A stretch of 64,000 nt of DNA from Oenanthe sinensis (GCA_028671895.1 CM053794.1:25282501-25346500); one strand, 5' to 3'; shown: positions 1-11,706, counted from the first letter of the stretch. The notes: generated by a model not told the origin, from the letters alone. Program-made: numbers and translations.

Positions 1-584
1 TGAGAATCAACATTGTAGTTAGTCATCCGTGAACCAGACAAGTGCACAGGGTGTCAACAATGTCAGTGAAGATTCGTCATCAAAAAGTTCAAGTGGTTAA
101 AAAGAATGACAGAAGACAGAAGTTGGAAGCTCAAAGAGATACGGTACTGACTTGAAGACAAGGCGGTAAAAGAAATGACACAGAAGAAATGCAGAGTCAT
201 ATATTCTTAAAAGTGGAACCCCGGTTGGAATTGATTTGTCATTTCCAAGTCAAAAGGAGTTCGGTTCCAGACGCTCAGGAGACCGCAGCTTAGAGCGTAA
301 GGATTTATTTAATTAATAAATATTTTATTTATTTAGTAAATTATATTTATAAATATCTAAATAATATTAGATATTTATTTTTATAATTTCTGAATTAAAT
401 TTATTATTTATTAATCAAAGATTATAAGTTGTGCGGGTCGAAAAACATTTCTACGGAGTCTATCTATATAAGACAAAATAGGCCCCTTTCAATTTGAATT
501 TGGCAGGAGAATTCTTCAACCAATCAGAGGCTGACACTTGTCCATTCAAGAAGAAAAGAAAAGAAAACATGCTGTTGATTGGAA

Positions 585-857
585 GTCATACCGAGAAGAT
601 TCAGAATGTCATACCGAGCATATCAAATAGTCATACCGACCAGAATGCAAAGGTCATACTGAATTTTCTGAAGAAAAGGTCATACCGAGTGATTTTTTAT
701 TTAATTAAAAAGTCATACCGATTTTTTAATTAATAAAAAAAGTCATACCGAATTTCTAAAAGTCATACCGAGTGAAATAAGTCATGCCCAGCTTTCTGAA
801 GAGTCATACAAGGCTTAATTTCAATAAATAAAGTCATAGTGAAAAAGGTCATGCTAG
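585..857 (+). repeat. Interspersed 10-bp motif array in LTR U3
   Basis: About twelve copies of GTCATACCGA or close variants start at roughly 585, 608, 630, 653, 679, 712, 742, 762, 781, 803, 833 and 848. Spacing is mostly 19-33 bp and the spacer sequence is not conserved. The array ends just before the TATA box at 870, the position expected of an LTR enhancer. Confidence 0.8.
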
Positions 858-869
858 CTTTGCAACCTC

Positions 870-876
870 TATAAAT
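870..876 (+). promoter_or_regulatory. Putative TATA box of nested LTR
   Basis: TATAAAT lies 3' of the GTCATACCGA array and about 410 bp before the LTR end. It would set the U3/R boundary near position 900. Confidence 0.5.
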
Positions 877-1285
877 ATGAGGCTTGAGCTTCATAATTCA
901 GAAGTAGAAAAATAGTCAAATTCAGCAATTTGTCTGCAATGTCATATTCACAGACTTTCTGTGCTGGTTTGGTTTTAATTCCTAAGTAGAACAATTCATG
1001 TCAAATTTGTTCTAGGAATTAAATGTTTATTCTACCGGATGTTGTAACACCCGTTCAAGTTTAATATACATATTTAACTTGAATTTTGTTTATTTACTTG
1101 CTAATTTCTATATCTTAAATGTTCAATCATAAAAATAGAAAGTTAGTAAGTCTACCTCCCAAACACTACAAACACTCGAACCCTCAGCTTAAGCAATAAT
1201 TTAATTCCGCAAATTCTGAAAAGAATTTTAAATTGTTGTTAGTATCGCATTCAACCCCCCTTCTACGATACTTCCGGGACCCAAC

Positions 1286-4200
1286 AAGAAATGTCCTGGA
1301 CCATATTGGATAATTGAGCAGCAACATCAGGTAACTCAGCTTTAACAACTCCATCGAAGACTTGATCTTCTTCACCAGGATAGTAACCATGTTCCTGTTG
1401 AAAGGATTTTTTCTGAAAAGCTTTAAGTCTCTCAGAATGATGAATATCCAAAATACACTCAAAAGAATCTTTATCATTTTTGCCTCTTTGCTGTGCAGAC
1501 TCCCAAGACTAAGGAAACACCTGATCAAAATAGATAAAAGAAGGAGTAACGTGATCATCATCTTCAGAAGTGCACTCCTCAGCAACAGGCTCTAGCTTTG
1601 TGAATGGAGGTGTAGACTCTGGTGGTGGTGTAGACTCTGAAACTGTAAACGGGACTATAGACCCTGACTCCTCCTGAGAGTGATCAGAGACTGTAGACTC
1701 TGGAAGTCTAGCCCTTATAGGCATGAGTAAGAGTGGTTCTTCTGACTTCGAATTTGCAGCCTCAGTTAGAATGACAGGATTATCCACCAAAGCCTCCATG
1801 ACTCTATCTGCTCTCCTTGCTAGAGAATCCACCAGATGAAGATGTGGTCTCTGTGTAAATGATTTCTGAGCAGCAAGAGCCTCCTCCTATTTGCCAATAT
1901 GCACAATCAGACATAGTGAATTGCCATCCATCCCCTGTTCCAACTCATTGGACCAACTCTTTGGAAAATCTTGATCCCAATAAGTAAAGCTAGGTTCAGG
2001 ATACCCTAATCTCTCATTCTCACAGTGGGGTTGGGCACCCACTTTCTCAATCTCACTCAGGCTCTCTACAGCTTTTTCTACCACTCCTTTTGCCTGGTCC
2101 AGTGCCAGCCTCTCAGATATTTTTTCACTCAATGTGGAGGGTGCACTCAATAATCCTACAGAAGAGGGGTTGAGAGATAATAATGGTGCTTCAATATCTG
2201 AACCACCTTGATGGAGGGGAACCCTTTCAAATGTCTGAAGGCTAGGGGTTTCTACCAAGGGGTGAGCATCAACAGATTCTGAACCCTTACTAGCATCTTC
2301 TCTCTTTTCAGAGTCTGTTGGCTCCAGTATTCCAGTCTCAAGGTCTACTCTAGACTCTGACTGCTTCAGTATGACTTCATTAGAAGTCAGAGTCTGAGTG
2401 TTACCATCTTTGACTGTTTGTGCATGAGGCTCCCCCTCAAGTTGGATAGAATCTGATAGAATAGATTGGGAAATATCTTCATGAGCATCCATCAGAGTCT
2501 GTCTTCCCATATCACTGGGGTTCTCATCAGCTCTTTGGTGAGTTGTCAAGGAGGGCCCAACAGCATACTCCCCTGCTCCACTATCACCCAACCTCTGACT
2601 AGGTGGTTCTTGTGTGGGTGAGGCAGACTGAATATCTTTATCACTAGTCACCACTGGTGCACTAGTCCCAACCTCCAACTGCCTTGCATCACCTGCTACC
2701 TCCTGTGGTTCAACCATAGTTAATGCATCCAAGTGTCCATTGAGAAACATCCTGGCATGAAGTGCATTGATGGCCTGGGCAAGAGTCAAGTGAAAGGAAT
2801 CCTGCAGTTCCCTTGCAATCTTGTGAAAATGTGAGCCCTTGAGTTGATCCAATCTACTTTCATAGGTCGGATAGATGTATTTATTGGCCACCTTACCTAC
2901 ATTTTGGATAAGAAAATCAACCACCTCCCTTGAAAATGGTTGAATGGTAGAGATCCAAGCAATAGCTGTCCTGTAGGTAATCCTATGATCCCAAATTGCT
3001 TCATAGTCAAAAACTGGTTGCTCAATCTCAGTTTCCAACTCAGCAACAAACTCTGATTTTCTCCTTTTATAGATGCTAAGCTTTTTAGGCTTCTTTGTGA
3101 TTTGCTGTTCAGAGTCTGGCACACCTAGTGCTTTGAGAACTTCAATTGTTCTGCCTTCTATGAGCCCAGCTGCTTGTACTTGGAATGAAGAGTTGAATAG
3201 GTAGCTGTAGAGATTTTTGACCACATCCTGTGCAGACATTTGTAGCTCCTGTTCCATTCTCTTCCTTAGGGCTTCATAGGTTGAAAGAAAATCCAAGACT
3301 TGAGATTTAGTCTGATATTGCCCTGGATCTTCAACTGATTCCACCAAAGGATATAAGAATAGCAATGCCTCATCACTTGGAGTAATGATCTCATCAATTA
3401 GACACGAGGCTGCATCCAATGGCATTCCTTCCCAAAATGTTTCATGATCAGAGTCTAAGGGCAGTCTAGACTCTGACTCAACATTAGACTCTGGTTCAGG
3501 TGTTTTCTTGCTTTCAGAGTCTGGCTCTGCAGGAGCCTTGGGAGCATCTGTTTCCTGCAAAACAGGGTTAGTAATAATAACAGGCTTGTGTGTGTGTGCA
3601 GAATAAGCCTTCCTTAACCTTCTGTACTTCTAAGCAAAAGATTTTTTAGGAGACTCAATGTGAGAATCCTGAGGTGCTTCCCTAGGTTTTACAGAGTCTG
3701 TAGCCTTTTGAGAGTCTACAGACTTGGCTTGAAGGTTATAATCAAGTGTATCATGACCTTCCTTTAGCAAAGAAAGTCCTTCAACAACTTGCTTCTCTAG
3801 TGGATTGAACTCCTCATCACTGTGCTCATCTATAAGCCTAGATTGAATCAATTTTCTCCTCTTTACAACTGGTGCCTGTTGAGAGACACCAGAGGTTGGT
3901 TTCTTTTTGGATTTTAGTTTGGAAGATTGTGTAATGGAAGGGGATTGAGTGACTGAGGTAGGTGCAGAGGGACTCTCCATTACTTGTTCCTGCACCATTT
4001 CACCACCAAAAAATGAAGCATTGTAGATAGAAGGTTTGTAGGATGAGATTTTTACCTGCATTACCTATGGATATGTCATTGCAGGTAGACTCTTCTTCTT
4101 GTCATCAATTCTCTTAATGTCAGAGAATATCCTCATTTGCTGTTTGTATGCCTGCACACAGCAATCATCTGCCAACTTGGTTGACATGTCAGGAATGAAG

Positions 4201-4882
4201 TGATTGAGGAGAATCATAAGAAATCTATGATAATAGACTTTCTTTCTCCTCTCATGCACATTATTTAATTTTGCTCCCATTTGAGTGAGCAACATATCAC
4301 CAATGTTGATTATTCTATCAAATAGGAGACTGTGACCAATTTGATAAGTAATAGCAGTAATAACATCAAATCCACTACACTTACCAGTAAAACACTTAGC
4401 AATTTAATCGAAGAAAAATGACCATTTTTTCTCAAATAAGGCTTAGTTAACTTACTCATGTTTTCTAAACTACCAGAATAACCTAGTGATTTAAACATAT
4501 CTTTAATTTCAGCATCAGAAACAGTTTCATCAAAAGATTGTTTAACTGGTAATTTAAACACAGAATTAATAACATCAGCAGTAACATCAAATATAAAGTT
4601 ACCAAAGGTAAATATTATTTTACCTGGTTGATCCTGAGAAGGATCAACTACCTTTGCAGTGCTCCATGCTTGTGATACAGCATCCATGTGAATGACTGGT
4701 GATGCCTTGAGAATGTAGTGTAGCTCGGATTGCACCAAGAAATCCATCACAGGGTAGTAGTCAGCGTCTACCCCTTTCTTGTCTCCAAGGGCAGCAACAT
4801 GATTTGTGGTCATGAACTCGAAATCCCCAAATGTGAAAGCAATTGCCTTGGGTCCTCTCATGACAGTAGAAACGACAGTCAT
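1286..4882 (-). pseudogene. Extra 3' gene (ORF2, env-position) of the copia element, degenerate and truncated
   Basis: The reading frame starts at 4882 and can be followed to 1286, where the nested LTR interrupts it: about 1.2 kb of codons without reaching a natural end. A frameshift near 4420 separates the first ~150 codons from the rest. From 4295 leftward a single frame is kept, broken by in-frame stops at 4065, 3630, 1887 and 1509, with coding-like sequence continuing after each. The N-terminal part contains two similar segments (AFTFGDFEF and IFTFGNFIF), of a kind seen in plant transposon proteins. The remainder is Ser/Asp/Glu/Pro-rich and low-complexity. Its location after pol corresponds to the extra ORF, sometimes called env-like, of Sireviruses; no membrane segment is evident, so an envelope role is not supported here. 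Confidence 0.7.
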
Positions 4883-5354
4883 TGGAGTTGTTGAGTGGAA
4901 AGTGATGGAAAAGCTTGAAGAAATTAGTTAGGGTTCGTAAAAAGCTCTGTGAATATTTTTGCCGTAGAAATCAATTACAATAAACAAGTGAGTAAATTGT
5001 ATGAAAAATTCTATTTTTTTTAAGTTGCATACAATACACACGAGTCTACAGCCTGACTCCAGTCAAAAGATAACTGTTACAGCCTATTTCAAGTCATTTG
5101 AACATTTTAAATGCAATCAGAGTCTGCAGGCGCGAATTTTAACCGTTTCAGAGTCTAGGCGATATTTTTCTCAGAGTCTACTGACTCTCAGAGTCTACAG
5201 ACTCGTCAGAGTCTATAGACTCGTCAGAGTCTAAAAACTAGACTCTGTCAAAGTAAAATACCAAACAAAATTTTGCAATAATAATTAATCACAGTGTGTT
5301 AAGACATGGACTATAATTAAAGTACATACCTTGCTTCTTGTAATTTTTGATCAC
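4883..5354 (-). promoter_or_regulatory. Inter-gene spacer with repeated AGACTCTG motif
   Basis: This 472-bp non-coding gap separates the pol stop from the extra gene. In element sense it carries AGACTCTG copies at about 5118, 5149, 5172, 5189, 5207 and 5225, plus one copy in the other orientation near 5240. The same octamer, inverted relative to the element, is clustered in the U3 of the LTR. An internal promoter or RNA-processing role is inference. Confidence 0.45.
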
Positions 5355-8300
5355 TTAAATATTTAACATACCTAATTCACCTACCAGTCTGAGAAAGGTA
5401 GACTCATCAAGTGGTTTTGTCAAAATGTCTGCAATCTGTCTGTCAGTTGGAACATAGTGAAGTGTCACAGTACCATTTTCAACGCGTTCTCTAATAAAGT
5501 GATACCTGACATCAATGTGCTTTGTTCTGGAGTGTTGGACTGGATTCTCTGCAATTTTAATAGCACTAGTATTATCACAATACATAGGAATATTTGAGAA
5601 TTTTAGTCCATAATCAAGTAATTGATTTCTCATCCACAGAATTTGAGCACAGCAACTTCCAGCTGCAATGTATTCAGCCTCAGCTGTTGAGGTGGATACA
5701 GTTTGTTGTTTCTTGCTAAACCAAGAAATCAATCTGTTGCCAAGAAACTGGCATTGTCATGTTGTGCTTTTCCTGTCTACTTTGCATCCTGCATAGTCAG
5801 AATCTGAATAGCTAATTAGTGAAAAATCTGACTCTCTAGGATACCAAAGTCCAAGAGTTTGTGCCCCCTTGAGATATCTAAAAATTCTTTTCACACCTAT
5901 TAAATGTGATTCTCTAGGGTCAGCTTGAAATCTAGCACATAGACAAGTTGCAAACATTATATCTGGTCTACTAGCAGTTAAATATAGCAATGAGCCAATC
6001 ATACCTCTGTAGCTAGTGTTGTCAACTTTCTTACCCTTTGAGTCTGTGTCTAGCTTAGTGGTTGTAGACATAGGAGTTTTAGCAGTTGCAGAGTTTTGCA
6101 TATCAAACTTCTTTAATAGTTCTTTCACATACTTTGTTTGATTGATGAAAATTCCATCATCATTCTGTTTGACTTGAAGCCCAAAAAAGAAGTTCAATTC
6201 TCCCATCATGCTCATTTCATAATTTGACTGCATTAGTTGACTAAACTTTTCACAAAGTTTATCATTAGTAGATCCAAATATAATATCATCAACATAAATT
6301 TGGACAAGAAAAATATCACCTTTACATTTTCTAATAAAGAGAGTTTTGTCAATGGTACCTCTTGTGAATCCATTTTCAAGAAGAAATTTTGAAAGAGTTT
6401 CATACCATGCTCTAGGTGCTTGCTTCAATCCATATAGTGCCTTGTCTAACCTGTAAACATGATCAGGAAACTTTTGATCAACAAATCCTGGTGGTTGCTC
6501 CACATAGACTTCTTCTTCCAATTCTCCATTTAAGAATGCACTTTTCACATCCATTTGATACACCTTGAATTTGGAATGAGCTGCAAAGGCCAGAAACATT
6601 CTGATAGCTTCCAATCTTGCTACTGGTGCAAAAGTTTCATCATAGTCAATTCCTTCCTCCTGTGAGTATCCTTTTGCAACTAACCTTGCTTTATTTCATA
6701 CTACAGTTCCATTCTCATCAAGTTTATTTCTGTACACCCATTTTGCACCAACAACTGATCTATTTCTAGGTCTTGGTACAAGTTTCCACACTTTATTTCT
6801 CTCAAATTCATTCAATTCTTCTTGCATTGCAATAATCCAATCAGGGTCTTGCAAGGCTTCCTCAATTTTCTTGGGTTCATTCTTTGAGAGAAAACAACTA
6901 TAAAGACATTCATTTTGAGTGGCTGTTCTTGTTTGTACACCACTCTCAGGGTCACCAATTATTAAGTCAGGAGTGTGATCCCTTGTCCATTTTCTAGCCG
7001 GTGGAAGATTGGTTCTTGAACTTGAAGCTCCCCCCAAGTCATTTGCATCTTCTGTAATTGAGTGAGATCCAAATGAAGAGGCTCCCCCTAAATTTATTGA
7101 CTCTGACAAGGATTCAGAGTTGCTTGATCCAGACCCTGATGAGTTAGACTCTGAATTATTTGGAGTTGAAATATTTGGCTCCCCCTCAGAGTGTGCAGGT
7201 TCCTGTGTTGGTTCAGGAGTTATTTGAGGGTCTTCATCCTCTTCTTCTTCATTTATTTCAGAAGTTTTTAGATTTTCAAATTCCAGTGTGGTATACTCTG
7301 ACTCAACCTGCAATCCTGTAAACTTTTTATCATCAAATGCAACATGAATAGATTCCATAACAATTTTGGTTCTGAGATTAAACACTCTGACTGCTTTTGT
7401 GTTTGATGCATATCCAAGAAAAATTGATTCATCTGCCTTGGCTTCAAATTTGCTTAGATTTTCAGGATGTACTTTCATCACATAACACTTGCATCCAAAT
7501 ATGTGAAAGTGTTTCACACTTGGCTTCTTGTCCTTTATCATTTCATAGGGAGTCTTTCCATGCATGTTTATTAAAGTGCAGTTTTGAGTGAAACATGCTG
7601 TATTGACAGCTTCTACCCAAAAATATACTGGTAGCTTAGACTCTGCCAACATTGTTCTAGCAGCTTCTATGAGTGTTCTATTCTTTCTCTCCACAACTCC
7701 ATTTTGTTGAGGAGTTCCTGGTGCAGAAAATTGTTGAGTAATTCCCTTTGATGCACAGTAGTCCTCCATGATTGAATTCTTGAATTCAGTACCATTGTCA
7801 CTCCTCAGAATTCTTACTGTTTTCTTTGATTTTCTTTCCAAAAAAGTGATATGGTCTATTATGTGTTGTAAAGCTTCATCCTTTGAATGTAGAAAGAAAA
7901 CCCATGTGAATCTTGTAAAATCATCTACAATAACAAGAGTATATTTATTTTTATTAATTGACATAACATTTACTGGACCAAATAAATCAAGATGCAATAA
8001 ATAAAAGGGTTCAGAAATGGTGTTAATTGTCTTGCTCTTGAAAGATGATTTCCTTTGTTTTCCAAGTTGACATGCTTCACAAAGTCCATCTTGCACAAAA
8101 TCAACCTGTGGTAATCCTCTTATAAGATTCTGTTTCACCAACTTGTTGAATGTTTTGAAGTTGATGTGTGACAGTTTCTTGTGCCATTTCCAGCTTTCTT
8201 CAGTTGAGGCCTTGCTGTATAGACATGTGACTTCACTGTTTATGCAATCCTCCAAGCTGGCTTCATAAATGTTACCATGTCTGTGTCCTTTGAAAACCAC

Positions 8301-8612
8301 AATGCCTGTTTCTTTGTGAGTCACAAGACACTCTTTGTTGTCAAAGCCAGTATGGTAACATTTATCTCCAAGTTGACTTATGCTTATTAAATTGTGCCTT
8401 AAGCCATCAACTAGAGCTACTTGTTCAATGATGACATTCCCAAGTACAATCTTGCCATATCCCAGTGTTTGTCCTTTGTTGCCATCTCCAAAGGATACTT
8501 CTGGGCCAACCATTTCCTCAAAGTCTGTAAGCAGGGATTTCTTTCCAGTCATATGTCCTGAGCATCCACTGTCCAGGATTAGGGTTACTTTCTTTACCCT
8601 GGTTCCCTGCAT
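5355..8612 (-). pseudogene. pol: Copia pol polyprotein (protease-integrase-RT-RNase H), two in-frame stops
   Basis: One reading frame of about 1086 codons. Protease: LILDSGCSGHMTG at the N-terminus. Pre-integrase zinc motif: WHKKLSHINF followed by CEACQLGK. Integrase core: DLFGPVNV, SDNGTEF and a C-terminal PQQNGVVERKNRT. Reverse transcriptase: WVYRNK entry, FLVQIYVDDIIFGS with the catalytic YVDD. RNase H: STAEAEYIA, the 'DNTSAIKIAENP' segment and HYVPTDRQIADILTKPL near the end. The order integrase before RT defines Copia. In-frame TGA stops at 6696-6698 (in the RT entry, where an arginine is usual) and 5757-5759 (start of RNase H) disable it. The frame is shifted relative to gag, whose stop is at 8624. 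Confidence 0.9.
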
Positions 8613-8623
8613 ACATAAAGCAA

Positions 8624-10924
8624 CTAGTTAGATGTTTTGAGGACCCAAACAGTTTTGGATCCTTTTCTACTAACTTTAGGAGAAACAGGCTTAGTAATTT
8701 TCCCTTTTAGTTTACATGTCTCTTTTATTGCTTTACACTCTGGTGGTGTCTTAACAGTGTCATACAAACTTTTATCAATTGAAAATTTTAGCTCATAAAA
8801 ATTGTAATACAAATCATGATAGTCCCTACACATATAAATAGAATGAAATATGCTACCACAGTGATAACAAGGTTTCTGTGGTATGTAGTGACTTTTCAGA
8901 GTCTGAGAAGGACTAGACTCTGATTTTATCTCAATTTTTATTTTACAATCTATAGCTAAATGGTTGTGGTTGCCACATCTATAACACTTCTTTCTAGGAG
9001 CATTAAGATCTTTTTGATAATTATTAGTTTTATTAATGCCTTCCTTACCATTCCTATTTCTCCTAGTTTTGGTGGACTCTGATAAGTTCTCTAGCCTTTC
9101 TTTCAACTTAGACTTAGACAAGTACCCTATGTTAATATTTTTCTTAGAGTTATTTTCTCCTGTTTCATCTGTCTTCTTGTCAACAACAGGGGGACTATTG
9201 ACAGATGAGTTTGTGGTTTCAGATTTTTCTTTAGGGATCACAAACTTAACAGGAACAAATGTACTTTTGTCTTTAGTCTTATTAATTTTGCTAGCTTCTT
9301 CATTGTTATCATTCTCAACAATAGGTCTTTTGTCTTGACTCTTGTCATAGCCTAGACCAGCAGTTTGACACACGTTTTGATTATTGAGAATTTCTTGAAC
9401 TTTTCTTCCAGAGTCTGTCCAAACTTTAAACTTAAGCCTTTCTTCTTCTAGTTCTTTCCTAACATAGTCATAGGCTTTCAAAATTTCAGTGTAGTTATGA
9501 CTATATTTCTCAGAATCCTTTTTGTATTGTTCCATTAATAATAACTCAGACTCTAAATGACCATTCCTTTTAGTTAAGATTAAATTTTCTTCTCTCAACC
9601 TTTCACTTTCACTAGTGAGAGACCTACATGTTGTCATTATTTTATTAACCTCACTTTTCACAATCTCTATGCCATCAGAGTCTAAATTAATTAAGGATTC
9701 AGGAGTAAAGATTGATATCTGAGTTTTAGGAGATGAGGGTTCTTTGGGAGACTGTGATTTTCTTGAGGAGGATGCCATCAATGCTAGATTTTCATAATCA
9801 ATTTCATCCTCTGAGCTTGAGTCTGCTTAATCTTTTCCTGTTAATAGAAGTGCTTTTCCTTTTCCTTGACTTTTTGACTTTCTGCATTCACTGGCAAAGT
9901 GCCCCAATATTCCACAGTTGAAACATTTGACCTTTGCTTTGTCAATTTTGATTATTGTACTCTTGCTCTTCTCAACCTTCTCATCTTCCTTCTTGAATGA
10001 TGACTTTTTGCTAAATTTGCCAGTTCTTTTGTTAAATTTTATTCTTTTGAAATTTTTAGCAAACATAGTCATCATTTGACTTAGATCAAACTCTTCATCA
10101 GAATCAGAGTCTGTGTCAGTAAACTCTGACTCCACAGCAGCTTTACCCTTCTTTCTTGAATCCTTGATTCTTGCTTCTGTGGGTTGTTCCTGTTGTTCTT
10201 TCTCAGACTCCATCAAGAGTGCCACATATTTTGTCTTTACAGACTTCTTATTCTTTCTCTGTTGCATCTCCAAATCATATGTCTTGAGTCTGCCATACAA
10301 TTCTTCTAGAGTTAGTTCATCCAAATCTCTAACTTCCCTTATGGCTGTAGTCTTATTGTCTCACTCTTCAGGAAGTGCTCTCAGAAACTTGGTGTTTGTA
10401 TCTTCAGAATCATAAACCTTACCAAGCATAGCCATTTCAGTCAAGAGTTTTATAAACCTATCATACATCTCAGTGATAGATTCTCCAGATTTTGCTTCAA
10501 AGTACTCATACTCTTGAATTAGCAAAGACCTAGCATTCTTCTTGACATCTGTAGTCCCTTGATAGTGCACCTCAAGTTTTGTCCACATCTCCTTAACAGT
10601 CTTGCATGATATGACACAGTTAGTTAGAACAGAATCCAAAATGTTGAAGAGAATGTTCTTTACTTTTGCCTCTTTAAGGACGTTTTCCTTGTCCTCTTTT
10701 GTCCATTCAGCCTTTGGTTTCTCAACGAGGTGTTCTTCAGTTATTTTGCCTTCCTCGTTGATTTGAGGCACAATTTTTAAGGGCACAAAGGGTCCTTCAT
10801 TAATCCTGTCAAGATAGTCAGGGTCTGTTGCTTCCAGATGGTGCAGCATCTTAACCTTCCAGTGGGTGAACTCATTTCTCTTAAGCATAGGAATCTTAGA
10901 ATTGCCATCTTTGTTTCCAGACAT
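8624..10924 (-). pseudogene. gag: Copia gag, large, three zinc knuckles, two in-frame stops
   Basis: A single frame of about 767 codons from ATG at 10924 to TAG at 8624. The N-terminal half is the UBN2-like capsid region (MLKRNEFTHWKVKML, later EMWTKLEVHYQG). A CX2CX4HX4C knuckle (CFNCGILGHFASEC) follows, then an acidic/coiled region, then two further knuckle-like motifs (CYRCGNHNHLAIDC and CYHCGSIFHSIYMC). TGA at 10361 falls where tryptophan is usual (ALPEE-W) and TAA at 9827 follows the first knuckle region; coding sequence continues in frame after both. Gag this large, with distal knuckles, is typical of Sireviruses. Confidence 0.85.
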
Positions 10925-10947
10925 CTTTGATCGATTTTAAACGTTAG

Positions 10948-10959
10948 GCTTTGATACCA
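10948..10959 (-). other. Primer-binding site (initiator tRNA-Met)
   Basis: On the minus strand TGGTATCAAAGC begins two bases after the LTR terminus (GGAAAACA). It matches the usual copia tRNA-Met primer site TGGTATCAGAGC except for one base. It fixes both the orientation of the element and the inner edge of the 5' LTR. Confidence 0.9.
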
Positions 10960-10961
10960 AT

Positions 10962-11706
10962 TGTTTTCCCAGTTGTACAAGTAGAAGGGGGGTTGAATAC
11001 TTGTATGTCTTTTCTGCCTGATTTAAAATCAAATTAAGAACAAACTCAAACACAAAAATATGAATAAGTACTGTTTTGTATTATTGATTTATGAATACAA
11101 AACTCTCCTAGGGTGTACACAAACCCTAGCAGCTTCTCTGTGTTTATTACAACAACTCTCTCTATCTCTATGCCCTCACAATATTTCACTCAAACAATTA
11201 TGCTTCGACTTCCACACCTTTACAATTAGGTTACATAGAGTTTATATAGAGAGCTGCCTATCAACTAATAACAGAAAGTAAAATTACAATAGGAATAAAA
11301 TCCCTAATTATTAGTTGACAGTTTTCTTCTAGAATTCTCTTTCTTTCCCATAGCATATCTGCAATATATTTATCTTGATCTTCGAAGACTTTCTATTCCT
11401 GTGATCTTCTTCCAAATTTATCCTCAACTGTATAGACTCTGAAATCTTCGGACTCTGATGATCTTCAGACTCTAATCACATGTAGACTCTGATAGTCTAT
11501 AGACTCTGATCACCTTCCAGACTCTGATCTTCATGTAGACTCTGGTTTCACTTTTTACAGAAATTCTTCTAAGTACAAGTAACATGAATGTTGACTATCT
11601 AGACTCTGATTATACATTTCAGAGACTAGAAAGACTTATTACAGATAAACTAATCTAGACCCTGTTCTAGTATTTTGTACATCATCAAATGAATATATTC
11701 CTAACA
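10962..11706 (-). mobile_element. 5' LTR of the copia element (745 bp)
   Basis: On the minus strand the LTR opens TGTTAGGAATATATTC (11706) and closes GGGAAAACA (10962), next to the primer-binding site. A TATA box (TATATAAA, 11241-11248) separates U3 from R/U5. The U3 (about 11420-11680) is packed with AGACTCTGA-type motifs. The U5 ends in a ttcaaccccccttct block, a feature shared with the two other copia LTRs in this window. The outer flank (gacctgatc) is present, but the partner target duplication is outside the window. Confidence 0.85.
11433..11610 (+). repeat. AGACTCTGA motif cluster in copia U3
   Basis: Copies of AGACTCT(G/A) occur at about 11433, 11450 (GGACTCTG), 11466, 11483, 11500, 11519, 11536 and 11600, each with a different spacer, upstream of the TATA box. 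A degenerate copy (AGACCCTG) is near 11656. Confidence 0.8.

Larger units (their letters stand above)
1..1285 (+). mobile_element. Copia-type LTR (right end), nested in another element
   Basis: The right boundary is recognisable: a polypurine/polypyrimidine-rich stretch (ttcaaccccccttctacgat) followed by an LTR terminus ending in CCAACA. Immediately to the right the sequence becomes the antisense of the extra gene of the minus-strand copia element, so this LTR inserted into that gene. A TATA box (870-876) precedes a plausible R/U5. The left boundary is not resolved and may lie outside the window, so it could be a solo LTR or the 3' LTR of a larger element. AGAAA follows the LTR end and also occurs before TG dinucleotides near positions 171-190, which hints at a possible target-site duplication but is not decisive. 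No coding sequence is seen in it. Confidence 0.6.
1286..11706 (-). mobile_element. Ty1/copia (Sirevirus-like) retrotransposon, 5' LTR to truncated extra gene
   Basis: Read on the minus strand the order is 5' LTR (11706-10962), tRNA-Met primer-binding site, gag with zinc knuckles, pol (protease, integrase, reverse transcriptase, RNase H: the copia order), a non-coding spacer, then a long extra gene. A large gag and an extra gene downstream of pol fit the Sirevirus group of Copia. The 3' LTR is not in the window, because the element is broken at 1285/1286 by a nested LTR. All three reading frames carry in-frame stops, so this copy cannot encode its own proteins. With only one LTR visible, insertion age cannot be estimated from LTR divergence. 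Confidence 0.85.

Noticed and set aside
1233..1285. 5' end of a full nested element (primer site after this LTR)
   Set aside because: The sequence after CCAACA is ORF2 antisense, with no TGGTATCAGAGC-like site, so this is an outer LTR edge.
1184..1585. 133-aa minus-strand frame with hydrophobic N-terminus
   Set aside because: Crosses the nested LTR boundary and is in a different frame from the ORF2 remnant it overlaps.
9036..9338. 100-aa plus-strand frame rich in Ser/Leu
   Set aside because: Antisense of copia gag coding sequence.
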